From contig CAJTGF010000018.1 of assembly GCA_910575585.1 (NCBI GenBank), positions 20,607 through 84,606 of the forward strand: a stretch of DNA of 64,000 nucleotides, read 5' to 3'. The position numbers and the translations under genes were made by a program. This DNA is from Clostridiaceae bacterium. GTDB lineage: Bacteria; Bacillota; Clostridia; Lachnospirales; Lachnospiraceae. Below, one piece after another: positions 48,135 to 58,004 of the stretch. Position 1 is the first letter of the stretch. Each line of letters begins with the position of its first letter. Under the pieces are notes generated by a model. It had not been told where the DNA came from and ran no database searches. It saw nothing but the letters and a program-made list of their open reading frames with translations.

Positions 48135-50600
48135 ATGATAGATCGTTTCACTGCAAAAGCCAGGGAGGCTATCAGCCTGGCAGTAGACGCGGCGGAGTCA
48201 CTGGGCCACAACTATGTGGGTACGGAGCATCTGCTGATCGGCCTTTTAGAGGAGGGCAGCGGGGTTGCGGCCCGGGTCCTGGACGAGTGCGGCGTCAAGG
48301 TGGAGAAGGTGACGGAGCTGGTGAGCCAGCTGATCACCCCCAGCCAGGGGGTGCGCACGGCGGAGCAGAACACCTACACCCCCAGCGCGAAAAGGGTGAT
48401 CGAGAACAGTTACCGGGAGGCGGTGCGGTTTAAAGCGCCCCTTATCGGCACGGAGCATATACTCATCGCCATTATCCGGGAGAATGACTGCGTGGCATCC
48501 AGGCTCCTTAACACCATGGGCATCAGCATCCAGCGCCTTTACGTGGACGTTCTCTCCGCCATGGGCGAGGACGCCGATGCGGGGCGGGACGATATTCCCG
48601 CAGGCAAAGGGGCCAGAGGAAAGTCTGTGGCCACGCCGGTGCTGGACCGCTACAGCAGGGATCTGACGGCCCTTGCCAGGGAGGGGAAGCTGGATCCGGT
48701 CATCGGAAGGGAGACGGAGATCCAGCGGGTGATCCAGATCTTAAGCCGGCGCACCAAGAACAATCCCTGCCTTATGGGCGAGCCCGGCGTCGGCAAGACC
48801 GCGGTGGTGGAAGGGCTGGCCCAGATGATCGCGGCCGGCAATATTCCGGAGACCATCGCCGACAAGAGAGTGGTGACCCTTGATCTGTCGGGCATGGTGG
48901 CAGGGTCAAAGTACCGGGGCGAATTTGAGGAGCGCATCAAGCGGGTTTTGGCGGAGGTCATGGACAACGGGGACGTTCTGCTGTTCATCGATGAGATCCA
49001 CACTATCATCGGCGCGGGAGGAGCGGAGGGAGCCTTAGACGCGTCCAACATCTTAAAGCCGTCTCTGGCCAGAGGGGAACTGCAGCTGATCGGAGCCACC
49101 ACCATAGAGGAATACCGCAAGTATATCGAGAAAGATTCGGCTTTGGAGCGGCGGTTCCAGCCGGTAACCGTGGAGGAGCCGTCGGAGGACGAGACCTACG
49201 AGATCCTAAAGGGTCTGCGGGGCCACTATGAAAAGCATCACAGCGTAAAGATCACCGATGAGGCGCTGAAAGCGGCAGTCAAATTATCGGCCCGCTACAT
49301 CAATGACCGGTTCCTGCCGGATAAGGCCATCGACCTGATCGACGAGGCGTCGTCTAAGCTGCGCCTGACCAATTTTGTGGAGCCGGCTCAGATCGGGGAT
49401 CTGGAGCGGGAGATCGCCGCCCTGGAAAAGCAGAAGGAGGCGGCCATTAAGGCGGAAGCCTACGAGAAAGCCGGGGAGATCAAGAAGAAGCAGCAGAAAA
49501 AGCGGGAAAAGATCGAGAAGGTGCGGGAGAAATGGCAGAAGGAGAAAGTCAGCCGCAGGCTGGTGGTAGGCGAGAACGAGATCGCCGACGTGGTTTCCGG
49601 CTGGACCAAGATCCCGGTGAAGAAGCTGGAGGAAGAGGAGTCGGAGCGGCTTAAAAAGCTGGAATCCATTCTCCATCAGCGGGTCGTAGGCCAGGAGGAA
49701 GCGGTGACGGCAGTGGCCAAGGCCATCCGCAGAGGGCGCGTGGGGCTTAAGGATCCCAGGCGGCCTATCGGGTCCTTCCTGTTTTTGGGTCCTACGGGAG
49801 TGGGAAAGACAGAGCTGTGCAAGGCTCTGGCGGAAGCCATGTTCGGCACGGAAAGCGCCCTTATACGGGTGGACATGTCGGAGTACATGGAAAAGCACAG
49901 CGTTTCCAAGATGATCGGCTCCCCGCCGGGGTATGTAGGGTATGACGAGGGGGGACAGTTAAGCGAGAAAGTCCGCAGAAACCCCTATTCGGTGATCCTG
50001 TTTGACGAGATCGAGAAAGCCCACCCGGACGTATTCAATATCCTTTTGCAGGTCCTGGACGACGGTCATGTGACCGATGCCCAGGGAAGGAAGATCAATT
50101 TTAAAAATACCATACTGATCATGACCTCCAACGCAGGGGCGGAGAACATCATTTCCCCCAAGCGGCTGGGTTTCACATCCGTGGATGACGAGAAAGAGAA
50201 TTACCGCTTTATGAAAGACCGGGTCATGGAGGAGGTCAAAAGGATCTTTAAGCCGGAGTTTATCAACCGAATCGATGAGGTCATGGTGTTCCATCCCCTC
50301 AATAAGGATGATATGAAAGAGATCGTTTCCATCATGCTGGGAACCATCAACAAGCGGACCAAGCAGCAGATGGGCATCACCCTCCATGTGACCGAGGAGG
50401 GACGGGAGTATCTGATTGAAAAGGGATACGATCCCAAGTATGGGGCCAGGCCCCTTCGAAGGGCGATCCAGAGCATGGTGGAGGATAAGCTTGCCGAGGA
50501 GATCTTAGACGGCACGGTGAAAGAAGGCGACCAGGTGGAGGTGGCCAAAGGCCAGGAAGGTCTTTTGTTCGCGCCCAAAGAATTGCAAATGCAGGGGTAG
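48135..50600 (+). CDS. clpC: ClpC, AAA+ protease ATPase
   Basis: 821 residues. The N-terminal repeat domain (about 1-145; [20 protein letters not shown]) is followed by the first ATPase with [13 protein letters not shown] (about 212-224), a coiled-coil middle domain rich in Lys and Glu (about 430-480) and the second ATPase with [13 protein letters not shown] (about 552-564). It unfolds proteins for the ClpP peptidase. AGGAGGA lies 9-15 bases upstream. The gene order GntR, mcsA, mcsB, clpC, unknown, radA is as in other Clostridia except for the first gene. Confidence 0.95.
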   Translation: MIDRFTAKAREAISLAVDAAESLGHNYVGTEHLLIGLLEEGSGVAARVLDECGVKVEKVTELVSQLITPSQGVRTAEQNTYTPSAKRVIENSYREAVRFKAPLIGTEHILIAIIRENDCVASRLLNTMGISIQRLYVDVLSAMGEDADAGRDDIPAGKGARGKSVATPVLDRYSRDLTALAREGKLDPVIGRETEIQRVIQILSRRTKNNPCLMGEPGVGKTAVVEGLAQMIAAGNIPETIADKRVVTLDLSGMVAGSKYRGEFEERIKRVLAEVMDNGDVLLFIDEIHTIIGAGGAEGALDASNILKPSLARGELQLIGATTIEEYRKYIEKDSALERRFQPVTVEEPSEDETYEILKGLRGHYEKHHSVKITDEALKAAVKLSARYINDRFLPDKAIDLIDEASSKLRLTNFVEPAQIGDLEREIAALEKQKEAAIKAEAYEKAGEIKKKQQKKREKIEKVREKWQKEKVSRRLVVGENEIADVVSGWTKIPVKKLEEEESERLKKLESILHQRVVGQEEAVTAVAKAIRRGRVGLKDPRRPIGSFLFLGPTGVGKTELCKALAEAMFGTESALIRVDMSEYMEKHSVSKMIGSPPGYVGYDEGGQLSEKVRRNPYSVILFDEIEKAHPDVFNILLQVLDDGHVTDAQGRKINFKNTILIMTSNAGAENIISPKRLGFTSVDDEKENYRFMKDRVMEEVKRIFKPEFINRIDEVMVFHPLNKDDMKEIVSIMLGTINKRTKQQMGITLHVTEEGREYLIEKGYDPKYGARPLRRAIQSMVEDKLAEEILDGTVKEGDQVEVAKGQEGLLFAPKELQMQG

Positions 50601-50724
50601 AGCATCGCCCTTACAGCCTGTTTTGGGGGATGGGGGCTTGTACGGCCATAAGGGGGCGGCCCCCGGGACATGTCCCCCGGACCAGGGGAAGATAAGCATC
50701 ATTAAAATACCAGGAGGAAGCGTT

Positions 50725-51138
50725 ATGTCAGTGATTGAAGAATTGGTTCGCGCGGAAGCAGATGGAAGTATCAGTTTTGGAAACCACAAGCTGGGAAAAA
50801 AGGCCAAGAAAGACAATTTCGAGTGCAGGGGAGACCTGTATAAGGTAAAGACCTTCAGCGAGATTACCAAGCTGGAACGCAACGGCATGTTTGTGTATGA
50901 ATCGGTTCCGGGAACGGCTGTCAGCAAGTTTGTGGCGGCGGACTGGGGTTTGGAGTTTCTGGTTGAGGGGGATAAGGACGCGCAGATCACCGTTCAGCTG
51001 GAGGATGACGCCCAGTATAGCGTGACCATGAACGGCGTGTCGGCAGGGGACATGGTCACCAATATGGGCGGCAAATTAAACGTCAGCGTGGAATTAAGCG
51101 AGGGGACTGCCGTGAATGTGAGGATCGAGAAGAAGTAA
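50725..51138 (+). CDS. Conserved hypothetical protein between clpC and radA
   Basis: 137 residues from the ATG at 50,725, preceded by CAGGAGGAAG. Two beta-rich halves are seen: GDLYKVKTFSEITKLERNGM (about 32-51) and ITVQLEDDAQYSVTMNGVSA with VELSEGTAVNVRIEKK (about 88-137). No signal peptide, no catalytic motif and no family name that I can support. The frame upstream of 50,725 (from 50,623) crosses a GC-rich hairpin and is rejected. Confidence 0.6.
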   Translation: MSVIEELVRAEADGSISFGNHKLGKKAKKDNFECRGDLYKVKTFSEITKLERNGMFVYESVPGTAVSKFVAADWGLEFLVEGDKDAQITVQLEDDAQYSVTMNGVSAGDMVTNMGGKLNVSVELSEGTAVNVRIEKK

Positions 51139-51218
51139 CGCAGGCGGCAAAAGCAAAAGGGGCGATGGAAAGTCGGCCCTTTTGTGGACTTAGCAAAGGT
51201 GAGAGGGGATAAAGCTGT

Positions 51219-52586
51219 ATGGCAAAAGCGAAAACGACCGCGTTCTTCTGCAAAGAGTGCGGATATGAGTCTGCGAAGTGGGTGGGGCAGTGTCCGGCCT
51301 GCAGGCAGTGGAACACTATGGTGGAGGAGCCGGTGGGAAAAAAGAGCGTGTCCTCCCCTTCGGGGCGGCAGACGCCTCTGATTAAAAGCCGGCCGGCCCG
51401 GCTGTCGGAGATCTCCATTGAGGAGAAAGACCGGGTGGGAACCGGCTTTGGGGAATTGGACCGGGTTTTGGGCGGCGGCGTGGTAGCAGGATCCCTTGTG
51501 CTGGTAGGCGGCGACCCGGGGATCGGCAAGTCCACGCTGCTTTTGCAGGTGTGCGGCAATCTGTCCGGCGTGGGGCAGAAGGTCCTTTACATATCAGGAG
51601 AGGAATCTTTAAAGCAGATCAAGCTTCGGGCCAACCGCATCGGAGCCATGGCCGGCGATCTGAAATTTCTGTGCGAGACAAGCCTGGACCATATCCAGGA
51701 CACCATCATGGAAGAGAAGCCGGATGTGGTCATCATTGATTCCATCCAGACCATGTACCGGGAAGAGATCTCCTCGGCTCCGGGAAGCGTCAGCCAGGTG
51801 CGGGAATCCACCAATCTGCTGATGCAGATCGCCAAGGGGGAGGGCATCACCATCTTTATTGTGGGCCATGTAACCAAGGAAGGCGTGGTGGCAGGCCCCA
51901 GGGTGCTGGAGCACATGGTAGACACGGTCCTGTATTTTGAGGGGGACCGCCATGCCTCCTACCGGATTCTGCGGGGAGTGAAGAACCGGTTCGGCTCCAC
52001 CAATGAGATCGGTGTTTTTGAGATGCGGGAACAGGGGCTTGTGGAGGTGGAGAATCCGTCGGAGTTTATGCTGGACGGAAGGCCAAAGGGGGCGTCGGGC
52101 GCCGTGGTGGCCTGTGCCATGGAAGGCACCAGGCCCATCCTTTTGGAAGTCCAGGCTCTGGTGACCCAGACAAACTTGGGAATCCCCAGGCGGACGGCGG
52201 CGGGAACCGACTATAACCGGGTGAACCTTCTCATGGCGGTTCTGGAAAAGCGGTGCCGCTATGAGATGTCCAGGTACGACGCTTATGTAAACATTGCCGG
52301 CGGCATGAAGATGAACGAACCTGCCCTGGATCTGGCCATCATCCTGGCGCTGGTGTCCAGCTTAAAAGACAGGGCTGTGGACGAGAAGACCATTGTGTTC
52401 GGCGAGGTGGGGCTGTCCGGCGAGGTCCGGGCGGTGTCCATGGCGGAGCAGAGGGTCAATGAGGCGGCAAAGCTGGGATTTGAGACCTGCATCCTGCCTG
52501 GGATCTGTGTGGACAAGATGAAAGATACAGGAAAGATCCGCATGATCGGGGTGAGAAATGTGAGAGAGGCCATCGGCATCTTGTAG
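51219..52586 (+). CDS. radA: RadA, DNA repair and branch-migration protein
   Basis: 455 residues. A four-Cys zinc finger, CKECGYESAKWVGQCPACRQ, leads the protein. The RecA-like ATPase has GGDPGIGKSTLLLQVCGNLS (Walker A) and the RadA motif KNRFGSTNEIG, and a C-terminal Lon-like domain follows (about 290-455; DYNRVNLLMAVLEKRCRYEM). It helps recombinational repair by processing branched DNA. It is part of the mcsA-clpC neighbourhood. Confidence 0.94.
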   Translation: MAKAKTTAFFCKECGYESAKWVGQCPACRQWNTMVEEPVGKKSVSSPSGRQTPLIKSRPARLSEISIEEKDRVGTGFGELDRVLGGGVVAGSLVLVGGDPGIGKSTLLLQVCGNLSGVGQKVLYISGEESLKQIKLRANRIGAMAGDLKFLCETSLDHIQDTIMEEKPDVVIIDSIQTMYREEISSAPGSVSQVRESTNLLMQIAKGEGITIFIVGHVTKEGVVAGPRVLEHMVDTVLYFEGDRHASYRILRGVKNRFGSTNEIGVFEMREQGLVEVENPSEFMLDGRPKGASGAVVACAMEGTRPILLEVQALVTQTNLGIPRRTAAGTDYNRVNLLMAVLEKRCRYEMSRYDAYVNIAGGMKMNEPALDLAIILALVSSLKDRAVDEKTIVFGEVGLSGEVRAVSMAEQRVNEAAKLGFETCILPGICVDKMKDTGKIRMIGVRNVREAIGIL

Positions 52587-52700
52587 CGGTTCATACTCGT
52601 CATGGATGCACGAGTCCGGCCATTGCACAAAAAAGTTGGGATGGAGCCATATTGGACAAATGGTGTACATAAACATGGAAGAAAAAGCCGGAGGATACCA

Positions 52701-53693
52701 ATGAAAGCAGCAGATATGCATTGTGATACGATCTATGAATTGTATGAGGATCATAAAAACGGGGGCAATGCCTCCATTCGTTCCAACTCTCTCCACCTGG
52801 ATCTGGAGAAGATGGCAAAGGGCGGTTACTGCCTCCAGAATTTCGCCATATTTGTCCATCTGGAGAAACAGGAAAAGCCATTTGAATGCGCCATGGAGAT
52901 GATCGACACTTTCTATCAGGAGATGGAGGCCAACAAGGATCTGATCGGCGTGGTGAAGAACTGCCGGGAGATGGAGGAAAACCAGGCAAAAGGCCGCCTT
53001 AGCGCCATGCTGACGCTGGAGGAGGGAGGCGCATGCCAGGGCAAGCTATCTTATCTGCGGGATTTTTACCGCCTGGGAGTAAGGATGATGACCTTAACCT
53101 GGAATTTTCCCAACCAGCTGGGGCATCCTAACCGGATCATCATGGAGGGGCCAAAAAAGGGGTGTTATCCGGATACGGAACACGGGCTGACCGAGACAGG
53201 TCTGGAATTTCTGGAGGAGATGGAGCGTCTGGGCATGATCATTGATGTGTCCCATTTGGGGGATCAGGGGATCTGGGATGTGTTTTCCCACACTACAAAG
53301 CCTTTTGTGGCCAGCCATTCCAACGCCAGGGCTCTGGCCAGCCATCCGAGAAATCTGACAGACGAGATGATCCGCAGCCTTGGCCAGCGGGGCGGGGTGG
53401 CGGGCATCAATTATTGTCCGGCGTTTCTTCGGGACTGGAGCGGGGAAGAGAAGCCCAAAAGCCTTGTGGAGGATATGGTCCGCCATATGAGATATATGGC
53501 GGATCTGGGAGGAATCGGATGCGTGGGGCTTGGGTCAGACTTTGATGGGATCACGGGGGATCTGGAGATGGGGGACGCGGGGATGCTGCCTCTTTTGGAG
53601 GCGGAGATGAGGCGGCAGGGATTTGCGGCTTCAGAGATTGAGGCTGTGTTTTATAAAAATGTGTTCCGGGTTTATAAGGATATTTTGGGGTGA
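52701..53693 (+). CDS. Membrane dipeptidase-like metallo-hydrolase (M19)
   Basis: 330 residues. ADMHCDTIYELYEDH contains the metal HxD motif, LTLEEGGACQGKLSYLRDFY the bridging Glu, and DVSHLGDQGIWDVFSHTTKP with SHSNARALASHPRNLTDEMI and VGLGSDFDGI the remaining metal and substrate residues of the M19 renal-dipeptidase family. It cleaves dipeptides, probably including D-amino-acid ones. The ATG at 52,701 has GGAGG 7-11 bases before it; the frame from 52,602 has none. It is the last chromosomal gene before the IS. Confidence 0.9.
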   Translation: MKAADMHCDTIYELYEDHKNGGNASIRSNSLHLDLEKMAKGGYCLQNFAIFVHLEKQEKPFECAMEMIDTFYQEMEANKDLIGVVKNCREMEENQAKGRLSAMLTLEEGGACQGKLSYLRDFYRLGVRMMTLTWNFPNQLGHPNRIIMEGPKKGCYPDTEHGLTETGLEFLEEMERLGMIIDVSHLGDQGIWDVFSHTTKPFVASHSNARALASHPRNLTDEMIRSLGQRGGVAGINYCPAFLRDWSGEEKPKSLVEDMVRHMRYMADLGGIGCVGLGSDFDGITGDLEMGDAGMLPLLEAEMRRQGFAASEIEAVFYKNVFRVYKDILG

Positions 53694-53741
53694 TGGATGT
53701 TGGTGGTTTGTAAAGTTCTTGTGAGTAAAAAGTTTACACTA

Positions 53742-54927
53742 CTAAGAAGCCAGGGAATCCCAATAGATTCCTGACGTATCCTGTTGCTCTCGAATTATTT
53801 GTGTTATACGCAATTCTGGCTGTTTTTCCATAAACAGGAAAAAATATTTCCTCAAGTGAACCATGAGGGCCGCTTCGGATACTCTCCCTCTGGAGGGAGT
53901 CCTCTGATAACGCAGCTGTTCCGAAGACAGCTCCCCGACCGAACAGACAGAAACACTTTGGAGTATCCCCATAGCGATACATGATATCATCATATGCATC
54001 TCGGTTGCCCGGACTGCTTTCAGGATATTTTTACGGCTCCGTTCGTTTTCCACCTGCTCCAGCGGGCCAGGTTCCCCCGCCTTTTGGTAATAACTTAGTT
54101 TTAGCATGTGCTTGGACCAGAAATGATAGCAGAATGCCCCTGTCTGCTGCTTCAGCTCCCGGAACGTGCATTCAATTCGGAAACGATAACTGTACAGACG
54201 GATGATGGAAAGCGGTTTCAGCCCCAGGCAGGTGCCTGCCAGGATGCTCTGGACCTCGTTTATTTCTACCAGAACAAAACGTAATTCCTGGTACAGCCTC
54301 TGCCCCCAGAGCAGGAACCGTAAGGAAATACCGGTCCAATAAAAGAATGCAGTCCCCGAAGGTCTGGGCAGCGCGGTAAGCGTCCCCAATCATCTTGAGC
54401 ACATGGGACGCATGAGAAACAGAAGCCCCTTTCCAGCTGTGAGCAGCCTGGAGACCGTCGTGAAGGCGGATGCTTAAAGGAATACAGGCCCAGTTACCCG
54501 GATTTCCGGCCAGAATGCCAAGGCCGCCAAACATATGTCCGTGGATATAGTCTGGTTTCGCGGAATTTTCGGATTCCTGAAAAAGTTTCTTAACTCCAGG
54601 CATGCGCCGTCCTTCCTTTGACTGTTTGACACCATCCCCTACGAGGATATGAAAGTTCCCTTCTTTATAGAGAGGGAAGGAGCCATCCACAACACAGAAC
54701 CAGCGGCGGCGGATGGCATCGAGAGACCAGGAAGAGGCTCTGAAAAAGTGGATCATGGAAAGATAGCAGTCTGGAGAGAGAGCCAGGTCCCGGATGACGG
54801 AGGTAACCCCAAGTTTATCGGAACGGAGCATAAATCCTATGGTAATGGTAACAAACCAACGGAAGGAAGCCTTGCGCGAGAAACAGGATTCAAACTGGCA
54901 TAACACTTTATCAATAAAATTCAGCAT
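53742..54927 (-). pseudogene. Frameshifted DDE transposase of the IS
   Basis: The N-terminal part (54,927 to about 54,300) has RWFVTITIGFMLRSDKLGVT and FCVVDGSFPLYKEGNFHILV, then LLLDRYFLTVPAL, typical of the central DDE region of IS4/IS701-type transposases. The C-terminal part (about 54,390 to 53,742) continues in another frame with YSYRFRIECTFRELKQQTGA (the third acidic residue and YREK-like motif). The two frames overlap by about 200 bp; the shift lies roughly at 54,290-54,390. The transposase is therefore probably inactive, unless programmed frameshifting restores it. Confidence 0.75.
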
Positions 54928-54952
54928 AATGGTATGGTAAACTCATACACAG

Positions 54953-55030
54953 AATAACTCTTCTGGTGGTTTGTATCTTTCTTAAGTGTAGGAACTTAAA
55001 GATACCACAAATCCATACGGAAGGGTTATT
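54953..55030. repeat. Long hairpin between the IS right end and the transposase start
   Basis: GTATCTTTCTTAAG pairs with CTTAAAGATAC around a TGTAGG loop (about 54,976-55,008); outer arms AATAACTCTTC and GAAGGGTTATT extend it. It could protect the IS from outside transcription or limit transposase translation. Confidence 0.6.
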
Positions 55031-55060
55031 TTTTTACAAAAAACTTTTTACTCACAAGTA

Positions 55061-55279
55061 TTATATTTAGGCGATGAATTTCTACCAGAGATTTTAAAAG
55101 CACTTTTGTATATTTGGATTGCTGTGGGATTAAATTTTGTCTGCAATTCATATAGGTTTATTAGTATTATAATTAGCTTGCTTTTATTAGAGAAGAAGGA
55201 AAAGTTAGGTAAAGAATGTATAAATAGTTTTTCGAATGAAAAGATACAGAAATTAAATGATAAACTAAATGAGTTTTAA
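55061..55279 (+). pseudogene. 3' fragment of an AT-rich membrane protein gene cut by the IS
   Basis: Open from the IS end, reading LYLGDEFLPEILKALLYIWI then AVGLNFVCNSYRFISIIISL and a charged tail (KKEKLGKECINSFSN) to TAA at 55,277. There is no start codon with a ribosome site. It looks like the end of a short protein with a membrane helix whose 5' part was removed. The function is unknown. Confidence 0.4.
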
Positions 55280-55397
55280 AGGGGTTAAATTATTACGTTA
55301 GTTATCTGAATGTTTTTTAATCCCCAAACAATCAAGAGGCGGCCCTCCGCTGCCTCTTTTAGTTTTCCCAAAACCGACGAACAGGAGGTGACCCCAC

Positions 55398-56168
55398 ATG
55401 GCCAGAGCGCCAGATCCAAGAATAGAACAAGCAAAGGCCATGTACCTGAAAGGCATGAAATTAGTGGAAATTGCAAGTCGGCTAAATCTCCCAGAAGGCA
55501 CGGTTCGCCGCTGGAAGTGTACCCATGGATGGGGTAAGGAAGGAGGCGAACGTTCGGATAAAGAAAGCGAACGTTCGGAAAAGAAGAGAAAGAGGAAGCA
55601 AGGCGCGCAGCCAGGAAACAAGAACAGTTCCGGCGGTCCGCCAAAGAATAGAAAGGCAGAAAAATACGGCTTCTTCTCTAAGTATCTCCCGGACGAAACC
55701 CGGGAGATTTTTTCTGCCATTGATCAGGCCAATCCTCTGGACCTGTTGTGGCATCAGATACAGATCGCCTATGCCGCTATCATCCGGGCGCAGAGAATCG
55801 CCTATGTAAAAGACCAGGAGGATAAGACCATAGAGAAGGTTGGCCATAAAGATGGAGAGCAGGTGACAGAAGAGCGTTGGGAAGTACAGCAGGCATGGGA
55901 CAAGCAAAACGAGTTCATGAAGGCGCAGGCACGCGCCCAGGCAGAGTTGCGGGCTATGATCAAACAGTACGATGAAATGCTCCACAAAGATTGGGAGTCT
56001 GTCAGCCAGGAGCAGAGGGCGAGGCTTTCAAAGCTTAAGGCTGAAACCGAAAGGCTCAAAAAAGAAAACGACAATGACAACGGAGATGGAGTGGTGTACG
56101 ACTGGATAGCAAGCGTTACCGGGGAGGTATCAGAGGCATCAAAAGAGAAAGGGGACAGCGATGAATGA
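55398..56168 (+). CDS. Phage terminase small subunit (YqaS-like)
   Basis: 256 residues. An N-terminal helix-turn-helix (KAMYLKGMKLVEIASRLNLP, about 14-33; EGTVRRWK) binds phage DNA. A Lys/Arg/Ser-rich linker (about 45-80) follows, then a helical domain (FFSKYLPDETREIFSAIDQA) and a long charged C-terminal helix (about 170-235) for assembly with the large subunit. AGGAGG precedes the ATG. Two in-line GCGAACGTTCGG sequences occur in the linker coding region (about 55,548-55,583). It overlaps the large-subunit gene by four bases. Confidence 0.85.
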   Translation: MARAPDPRIEQAKAMYLKGMKLVEIASRLNLPEGTVRRWKCTHGWGKEGGERSDKESERSEKKRKRKQGAQPGNKNSSGGPPKNRKAEKYGFFSKYLPDETREIFSAIDQANPLDLLWHQIQIAYAAIIRAQRIAYVKDQEDKTIEKVGHKDGEQVTEERWEVQQAWDKQNEFMKAQARAQAELRAMIKQYDEMLHKDWESVSQEQRARLSKLKAETERLKKENDNDNGDGVVYDWIASVTGEVSEASKEKGDSDE

Positions 56169-56653
56169 GCACGAACAATGCCATGTTGCGCCGCCGCTTT
56201 TTTGCGGAGAGGATACCCTTATACCGTAAAGATCCGGTCCTATTCGCAAATGAAGTCCTGCGGTTTAAGCCTGACAACTGGCAGCAGGAAGCCCTTATGG
56301 ATTTGGCGGAGAATCCCAAGGTTGCTATCAAATCCGGCCAGGGTGTGGGAAAGACCGGAATGGAGGCAGTGGCGCTCTTATGGTTCCTGTCCTGTTTCCC
56401 GTATCCCCGTGTTGTGGCCACCGCCCCTACAAAGCAGCAACTCCATGACGTGCTTTGGTCAGAGATCAGCAAATGGATGAGCCGTTCGCCGCTGCTCTCA
56501 TCAATCCTTAAATGGACAAAGACCTATATTTATATGATAGGCAATGAAAAGCGTTGGTTCGCGGTAGCCAGGACCGCCACCAAGCCAGAGAACATGCAGG
56601 GATTCCACGAGAATAATATCATAGCGAATTCTATGGTTTATCTGGCCTTATAA
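56165..56653 (+). pseudogene. Phage terminase large subunit, truncated
   Basis: Only about 150 native residues remain: FADNVL-like start, AIKSGQGVGKTGMEAVALLW (Walker A) and VVATAPTKQQLHDVLWSEIS, ending in EKRWFAVARTATKPENMQGF, after which unrelated codons lead to a stop at 56,651. A complete terminase has about 450 or more residues with a nuclease domain. The cut at about 56,615-56,625 is the probable junction with the next inserted segment. The prophage is a remnant and could not package DNA. Confidence 0.75.
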
Positions 56654-56996
56654 GGCCCTATAAAACGGCACTTTGCTTTTGTCCAGCTTTATCTGTTTTT
56701 GTTAATAAATGGAAAAAGTGGTGTCAATTTTGGTGTAAATGGTGTCAAAAAAGTTGGAGAGAAAATGAAAAAAGGGCTTGACAAGGCAAAGTGTTAAAAT
56801 TCGTTAATATATACTTTTTATTGTGTTATGTACCCTCATTTTGAATTTATTTTATAAATCGTTATATACAGTGCTTTTGAGTAACGGGAAAGTTGAAAAT
56901 GTGGATTTGCTATAATGGTAATATCCTCTTTATCATGCTTTTATAGCAGATGGACGGTATGAGATAAAATAAAGAGATTGGAAGGAGTTACTGATT
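56654..56996 (+). other. Gene-free AT-rich leader with promoter elements
   Basis: About 340 bp without a gene. It contains TTGACA at 56,778-56,783 without a well-placed -10 box, and an extended -10, TGCTATAAT, at about 56,908-56,916. AAGGAG lies 7-10 bases before the next ATG. The truncated terminase junction lies just before this region. Confidence 0.35.
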
Positions 56997-57221
56997 ATGC
57001 GTGCAAGGACAAGAGATGAGATGGTTGTGGTTTTGTCGGACAAGAGGCTTTTGAACATGGATGAATTCTGTATCTATGCAGGGCTTGGAGCGAATACGGC
57101 CAGGATTATAGCCGAAACGACAGGCGCCCTATTCAGGGTGGGACACCGTGTGCTGGTGGACAGGGTGAAATTTGATAAATACTGTGATGAGAACAATGAG
57201 ATAGAAGCAGGGGCAAAGTAA
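56997..57221 (+). CDS. Excisionase-like small DNA-binding protein
   Basis: 74 residues. KRLLNMDEFCIYAGLGANTA followed by RIIAETTGALFRVGHRVLVD is the helix-turn-helix and wing of MerR-type excisionases and DNA-binding proteins of mobile elements (DUF6462-like), ending with RVKFDKYCDE. GGAAGGAG lies upstream. It is the first gene of the regulatory island and would be expected to pair with an integrase, which is not in the window. Confidence 0.65.
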   Translation: MRARTRDEMVVVLSDKRLLNMDEFCIYAGLGANTARIIAETTGALFRVGHRVLVDRVKFDKYCDENNEIEAGAK

Positions 57222-57263
57222 CGGCGGATCAGGAAGTTCCATACGGAATAAAGGCGGGATGGC

Positions 57264-57677
57264 ATGGGAAGACGGAAAAAGCAGTATATTCCTAAACCTT
57301 TTGAAAGCACCGGGGAGGTGCGGGATACGTCTGCCAATATATACGAGAGCATGCTGTGCTCTGCCGCTTATCAGGATTTGACAAAGAACCAGAGGCTTCT
57401 GTATGTATACATGAAGGCGCAGTATTATGGCAAACGGAAACCGGGAAGAGATAATCCGGACATAGAAAGTCTGCAGGGTGATGACCTGTTTTACTTTAAC
57501 CTGGCACTGGCTGTCAAATATGGACTGTATGCAAGCGGAAGCCGCCAGCAGCTTTATGCGGACATAAAAGCGATTGAAGATCACGGCTTTATTAAAACTG
57601 TCAGTAAAGGCAGGGGCAATCATACACGATCCATTTATCAGTTCACAGGGGACTGGAAGACGTGGGGCAGCAGTTGA
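57264..57677 (+). CDS. Replication-initiator-like winged-helix protein
   Basis: 137 residues. DLTKNQRLLYVYMKAQYYGK and LYASGSRQQLYADIKAIEDH with GFIKTVSKGRGNHTRSIYQF resemble the winged-helix DNA-binding region of replication initiators or helix-turn-helix domains at phage/plasmid origins (RepA-like). It is directly followed by an array of 25-bp repeats (57,689-57,830), the usual arrangement of an iteron origin, but no helicase or full initiator is seen. It could equally be an operator-binding regulator. Confidence 0.6.
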   Translation: MGRRKKQYIPKPFESTGEVRDTSANIYESMLCSAAYQDLTKNQRLLYVYMKAQYYGKRKPGRDNPDIESLQGDDLFYFNLALAVKYGLYASGSRQQLYADIKAIEDHGFIKTVSKGRGNHTRSIYQFTGDWKTWGSS

Positions 57678-57688
57678 AATTAAAACCC

Positions 57689-57830
57689 TTGTATGACTTT
57701 TGCTACATTAGAAGCGGGGCTAATGTAGCAAATCTTCTACATTAGACGTAAAATTCATAATTCTAATGTAGTAAAAGTCATACAAGCGTATGAAATTTAC
57801 TCTGTTTCTAATGTAGTAAAAGTCATACAA
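57689..57830. repeat. Iteron-like array after the initiator-like gene
   Basis: A 25-bp unit beginning TTCTAATGTAGTAAAAGTCA occurs identically at 57,761-57,785 and 57,806-57,830, and inverted with one change at 57,689-57,713. The 9-mer CTAATGTAG, or its complement, appears five times (57,703; 57,720; 57,737; 57,763; 57,808), two of them as a separate inverted pair at 57,720-57,745. Spacing is irregular, unlike CRISPR. Confidence 0.8.
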
Positions 57831-58004
57831 TTTATATAAAGTTTACCATACCATATCTTTAAAAAGAGGACAGGAAAACGGGAACTGATGGCTGGACAGT
57901 TAGTTTTGCCTTCGGAAAGCCCCGCTGCTGCCACAGAGAGGCTTTCATGTAAAATGCCTGGCAGTGCAGTGCTGCTGAATCCATTGTAAGGGAGTGGACA
58001 GGGG

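Larger units (their letters stand above)
53718..55058 (-). mobile_element. Degenerate insertion sequence (IS4/IS701-like)
   Basis: CTTGTGAGTAAAAAGTTT at 53,718 and its inverse AAACTTTTTACTCACAAG ending at 55,058 are perfect 18-bp terminal repeats. They enclose one transposase gene that is broken by a frameshift. A long hairpin lies between the right repeat and the transposase start. No clear target duplication is seen. Confidence 0.75.

Noticed and set aside
50665..50676. GGGACATGTCCC in the clpC downstream region, like the ICE dyad
   Set aside because: It lacks the three-base A/T centre and the CTTT/AAAG flanks and is part of a local GC-rich hairpin.
57264..57677. Full plasmid replication protein
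   Set aside because: Only a winged-helix region is visible and no helicase or catalytic part is present; it is called initiator-like only.
57689..57830. CRISPR array
   Set aside because: Only three units, one inverted, with unequal gaps and no cas genes; it fits an iteron or operator cluster better.
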